This document shows, piece after piece, positions 50,949-52,298 of a stretch of 52,298 nt of DNA. The notes beneath the pieces were generated by a model. That model was not told the origin of the DNA. It saw nothing but the letters and a program-made list of their open reading frames with translations, and ran no database searches. Source of the DNA: Phycisphaerales bacterium (GTDB lineage Bacteria; Planctomycetota; Phycisphaerae; Phycisphaerales; UBA1924); the NCBI GenBank assembly GCA_029260315.1, contig JAJDDM010000031.1, positions 1 to 52,298 of the forward strand, read 5' to 3'. The translations under genes were made by a program, and so were the position numbers. Every line of letters begins with the position of its first letter. Position 1 is the first letter of the stretch.

Positions 50949-52199
50949 ATGAACCACGCGACTCGCCAAATTCCAGTGGTTCTTAGCTGTTCTTTGGCTC
51001 AGTTCTCGCTTGGCCAGACCTGCCCACCCGACCAGAATTGGAACAGCCACCCGATCTTTCGCGCAATCAATAGCACGCCGCACATCCTCAACGGTGCGGG
51101 CAGGGAAGCGACGAGCCTGCGCTTCGCCGATCTCAACGGCGATGGTCTGGTGGACACGATCTGCGCGATGTCCATCAATGACACCTTCATCGCGGTCTTG
51201 CTCAGCCGGGGCGACGGGACACATGAGCGCCGCATGCGGATCGACGCCGGGGATGGCGACGATCTGGAGATCTGCGACGCGTGGCCGGTCGATCTCGATG
51301 GCGACGGAGACATCGACATCGTGACCGCCAACGCGCGCGCCGATAACTGCTCGATCCTGTTCAACGATGGCGAGGCGAACTTCACGCGCGGCCCGCGCTA
51401 TCCATTAGGCGATGAGCCGCGCTCGCTCGTCGCGGGCGATCTGGATGGCGACGGCGACGCCGACCTCGCATTCATGAACGTGCTGAGCCAGGACGTGTCA
51501 GTTCTCCTGAATCGCGGCGACGGCACGTTCGGAAAGGAAATCCGCGTGCCTGTCGGCGGCACCACGCCACGGGGCAACGCCAACCGCTCGTTCGCGTACC
51601 CCGGCCCGTTCCTCGGCGCGGGCGATCTCGACGGCGATCTCGATCTCGACATCGTCGTGCCGGGCGGCCTGCACGCCGAGATCCTGATCAACGACGGGGA
51701 CGGAGGATTCGTCCTCGCGCCCAATCCGCCGGTGGTCCCGATCATTCTCCAGGTCTATGACATCGAGCTGCGCGATCTGGATGGCGATGGGGATCTGGAT
51801 ATCGGCGCGGCGCTGCACGGCGGCGACTCGGCCCTCTGCGTCTGGCTGAACCACGGCGACGGCACGTTCGGGGCGGGCGCGGCGTACGACACACAGGCCA
51901 TCGGCGACGGGTTCTTCTATTGGAGCACGAGTGTCGCGTTTGGCGACATCGACAACGACGGCGACCTGGACGCCGCGGTCGGCAACGAGTTGTGGGGGGC
52001 CTACGCCCTGCTGCGCAACATGGGCGACGGCACGTTCTCGCCCATGGAGGCCGACCCGATCCTGGAGGGCCCCTGGCTCCAGGAGTTCCTGGACATCAAC
52101 GGCGACGGCTGGCTGGATCTTGTGACAGCAACAAAGGACTTTGGTGCCCCACAGACAATAGGGCCTATCCCTAAACCATTCCTTGAGTTGTCAATATAA
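50949..52199 (+). CDS. Secreted VCBS/FG-GAP protein, 3' end replaced by an insertion sequence
   Basis: A 416-residue open frame. A signal peptide is followed by VCBS/FG-GAP units of the DLNGDGLVDTI, DLDGDGDIDIV, DLDGDGDADLAF, DIDNDGDLDAAVG and DINGDGWLDLVTA kind, a predicted extracellular calcium-binding propeller. The first gene in this pair ends in a dockerin-like tail; this one ends abruptly in IGPIPKPFLELSI, which is coded by the left end of an insertion sequence. The natural C-terminus has probably been lost. It lies 9 bases after the preceding gene, so the two were probably an operon. Confidence 0.8.
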   Translation: MNHATRQIPVVLSCSLAQFSLGQTCPPDQNWNSHPIFRAINSTPHILNGAGREATSLRFADLNGDGLVDTICAMSINDTFIAVLLSRGDGTHERRMRIDAGDGDDLEICDAWPVDLDGDGDIDIVTANARADNCSILFNDGEANFTRGPRYPLGDEPRSLVAGDLDGDGDADLAFMNVLSQDVSVLLNRGDGTFGKEIRVPVGGTTPRGNANRSFAYPGPFLGAGDLDGDLDLDIVVPGGLHAEILINDGDGGFVLAPNPPVVPIILQVYDIELRDLDGDGDLDIGAALHGGDSALCVWLNHGDGTFGAGAAYDTQAIGDGFFYWSTSVAFGDIDNDGDLDAAVGNELWGAYALLRNMGDGTFSPMEADPILEGPWLQEFLDINGDGWLDLVTATKDFGAPQTIGPIPKPFLELSI

Positions 52200-52298
52200 T
52201 AAGTCACCATGCTGACACTCACGGACGAGCAGTTGGATTGGCTGGCCGAGCGGGTGCCCGATCCGCCCGTGAGCCCGCTCGGCGGGCGCCCGGCGCTC
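52158..52298 (+). mobile_element. Left end of an insertion sequence (probably IS5-like)
   Basis: From about 52158 the sequence changes from a GC-rich secreted-protein gene to ATAGGGCCTATCCCTAAACC, which looks like a terminal inverted repeat, then an AT-rich leader and a transposase start at 52209. The element runs off the window, so its right end and target duplication cannot be seen. Confidence 0.7.
52209..52298 (+). CDS. Transposase, N-terminal fragment (cut by window edge)
   Basis: Thirty codons are visible: MLTLTDEQLDWLAERVPDPP then VSPLGGRPAL, the N-terminal pattern of IS5-family transposases (LTDEQW, then GGRP). The catalytic domain lies beyond the window. No frameshift is seen in what is present. 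Confidence 0.7.
   Translation, partial: MLTLTDEQLDWLAERVPDPPVSPLGGRPAL

Overview
The window looks like a chromosomal segment of a planctomycete, most likely class Phycisphaerae. The base composition is high GC. The gene content points the same way: prepilin-like proteins with an [15 protein letters not shown]-terminus, a Minf_1886-family protein (known mainly from Planctomycetes and Verrucomicrobia), a C-terminal tail of the GC-type dockerin kind, FG-GAP and CRTAC1-like surface proteins, and alternative complex III (ACIII) next to a caa3-type oxidase. The assignment rests on recognising protein families by eye; no search was run. I recognised no rRNA, tRNA or CRISPR array.

Layout. (1) 1-2434: a prepilin-like gene, a reverse-order (toxin first) HigBA-like pair with two operator-like palindromes upstream, and palindromic repeats. 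(2) 2435-19680: a respiratory block. A heme A synthase with an extra N-terminal membrane domain is divergent from a long plus-strand operon: actABCDEF, a small His-rich membrane protein, a Sco-type copper chaperone, caa3 oxidase subunits II (with fused cytochrome c), I, III and IV, and a membrane-anchored protein that appears to start at ATC. Together these would pass electrons from quinol through ACIII to oxygen. (3) 19864-24029: a CRTAC1/FG-GAP secreted protein and an OmpA-type lipoprotein on the minus strand, then an amidohydrolase. (4) 24112-28742: ResB- and CcsA-type proteins of system II cytochrome c maturation, which would supply the c-type hemes the operon needs.

(5) 28821-31346: small accessory genes (zinc-ribbon membrane protein, solitary DUF433, VapBC), a 3-methyladenine DNA glycosylase and a Minf_1886 protein. 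(6) 31578-42392: housekeeping genes, namely a PerM/AI-2E permease, an ABC-2 exporter pair, pyrF, a DUF971 protein, recG, an XRE regulator overlapping a small gene, and polX. (7) 42411-46613: a minus-strand metal-linked block. A DUF156 repressor has a perfect CCCCCC-A-GGGGGG operator and is followed by a thioredoxin-like protein and a MerT-HMA fusion. Further downstream on the same strand is a large lipoprotein, broken by a probable frameshift, whose tail is a run of Cys-pair pentapeptides. (8) 46754-52298: a second prepilin-like gene, ffh, two FG-GAP-type secreted proteins and, at the right edge, the start of an insertion sequence that has cut off the 3' end of the last one.

Short palindromic repeats of several families are scattered through the window, mostly between genes. 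Several overlap stop codons and one lies in frame inside ccsA.
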